Part shown: in pieces, positions 12,196 through 12,652 of the stretch
Layout: each line of letters opens with the position of its first letter
How positions within the stretch are numbered: the first letter of the stretch is position 1
Assembly: GCA_002403995.1 (NCBI GenBank)
Contig: DHIV01000113.1
Location: forward strand, 1 to 12,652
Length of the DNA: 12,652 nucleotides
Direction of reading: 5' to 3'
DNA from: Gallionella sp. UBA4737
Lineage (GTDB): Bacteria > Pseudomonadota > Gammaproteobacteria > Burkholderiales > Gallionellaceae
Translations under genes and position numbers: made by a program
The notes under the pieces: generated by a model
The model's database searches: none
What the model was told of the DNA's origin: nothing
Seen by the model: the letters and a program-made list of their open reading frames with translations, nothing else

Positions 12196-12652
12196 TCAGG
12201 AACCGGATTCTACTTCGAGCCGCGCTTTGATGTCTTGCAAAGCGTTCCTTTCGGACGGGAAAATATTTTTCTCCTGAATGTCATTTTGCAGCCCGGTGCG
12301 CTGCATCACCTCCAGCACGGGCAACTTGATGTTGTAAAAAACCAGTGAAATCCCGTTGCCGCTCAGCCGTTTTACCAGTTCGCGCAACATCGCCACACCC
12401 GAGGCATCGAGCCCATTGATGCCACGCGCATCCACCAGCACATACCTGATATCCGCGTCGTTGCTGATCAGGTAAAGGATCGACGCCTCGAAATAATTCA
12501 CGTTGGCAAAATAAAGCTGCCCATCGAAACGGATTGCCACCACCTGGGGATGGAATTGCGGCAGACTGTACCTTTCCGCATTCTGCAACTCGCCGTTCTC
12601 GTCCAGTCCCAGCAGAACAATGCGCGGCTTCATGGTGCGGAACAGGAACATC
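12196..12652 (-). CDS. SulP family anion transporter, C-terminal STAS part (5' partial)
   Basis: At least 151 residues at the C-terminus of a protein that continues past the right edge; the first Met in view is probably internal. The segment RTMKPRIVLLGLDENGELQNAERY is the linker typically found between the membrane domain and the STAS domain of SulP transporters. It is followed by VAIRFDGQLYFANVNYFEASIL and the STAS core YVLVDARGINGLDASGVAMLRELVKRL, which has the conserved DASG loop, and ISLVFYNIKLPVLEVMQRTG. SulP proteins move sulfate, bicarbonate or other anions across the inner membrane. Near a sox cluster sulfate handling or bicarbonate uptake for carbon fixation are both reasonable; the membrane part needed to judge is outside the window. 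The stop is TGA. Confidence 0.88.
   Translation of the reverse strand, partial: MFLFRTMKPRIVLLGLDENGELQNAERYSLPQFHPQVVAIRFDGQLYFANVNYFEASILYLISNDADIRYVLVDARGINGLDASGVAMLRELVKRLSGNGISLVFYNIKLPVLEVMQRTGLQNDIQEKNIFPSERNALQDIKARLEVESGS

Overview
The window looks like the chromosome of a Gram-negative chemolithotrophic sulfur oxidiser. The gene content and protein flavour suggest a betaproteobacterium of the Gallionellaceae/Sulfuricellaceae kind, but that placement is inferred from gene content and was not tested. It is gene-dense with moderate GC. No mobile element, tRNA, rRNA or CRISPR array is visible.

Layout: (1) 81-821, minus strand: tusA then dsrE2, a cytoplasmic sulfur-transfer pair. (2) 822-1291: a 470-base non-coding stretch with two inverted repeats. 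(3) 1292-2002, plus strand: a DsbC-type periplasmic disulfide isomerase, convergent with a secreted DUF302 protein (2103-2573, minus). (4) 2837-7979, plus strand: soxX-soxY-soxZ-soxA-soxB followed by a YeeE/YedE-family sulfur transporter. (5) 8124-10695, plus strand: a SoxW-like thioredoxin, a TolC-family outer-membrane factor and a short HlyD/RND-type periplasmic adaptor, the three joined by ATGA stop/start overlaps. (6) 10740-12652, minus strand: a secreted GlcG/HbpS-like protein, a DUF599 membrane protein, and the C-terminal STAS end of a SulP anion transporter that runs off the right edge.

How the genes fit together: SoxXA joins thiosulfate to the C-terminal cysteine of SoxY (held by SoxZ), and SoxB hydrolyses off sulfate. 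No soxCD lies in the window. If it is absent from the genome, the remaining sulfane sulfur would not be oxidised on SoxY but released as stored or transferred sulfur. TusA and DsrE2 are the usual cytoplasmic carriers for such sulfur, and the YeeE/YedE protein is a plausible membrane route for it. SoxW and DsbC would keep periplasmic thiols, including the SoxY cysteine, in the right redox state.

The least ordinary part is the soxW-tolC-adaptor unit. It is translationally coupled and has a complete outer-membrane factor and an unusually short adaptor, but no inner-membrane pump beside it. Two start codons are placed downstream of the longest-ORF starts (DUF302 protein and SoxZ) because the ribosome binding sites fit only the inner ATG.
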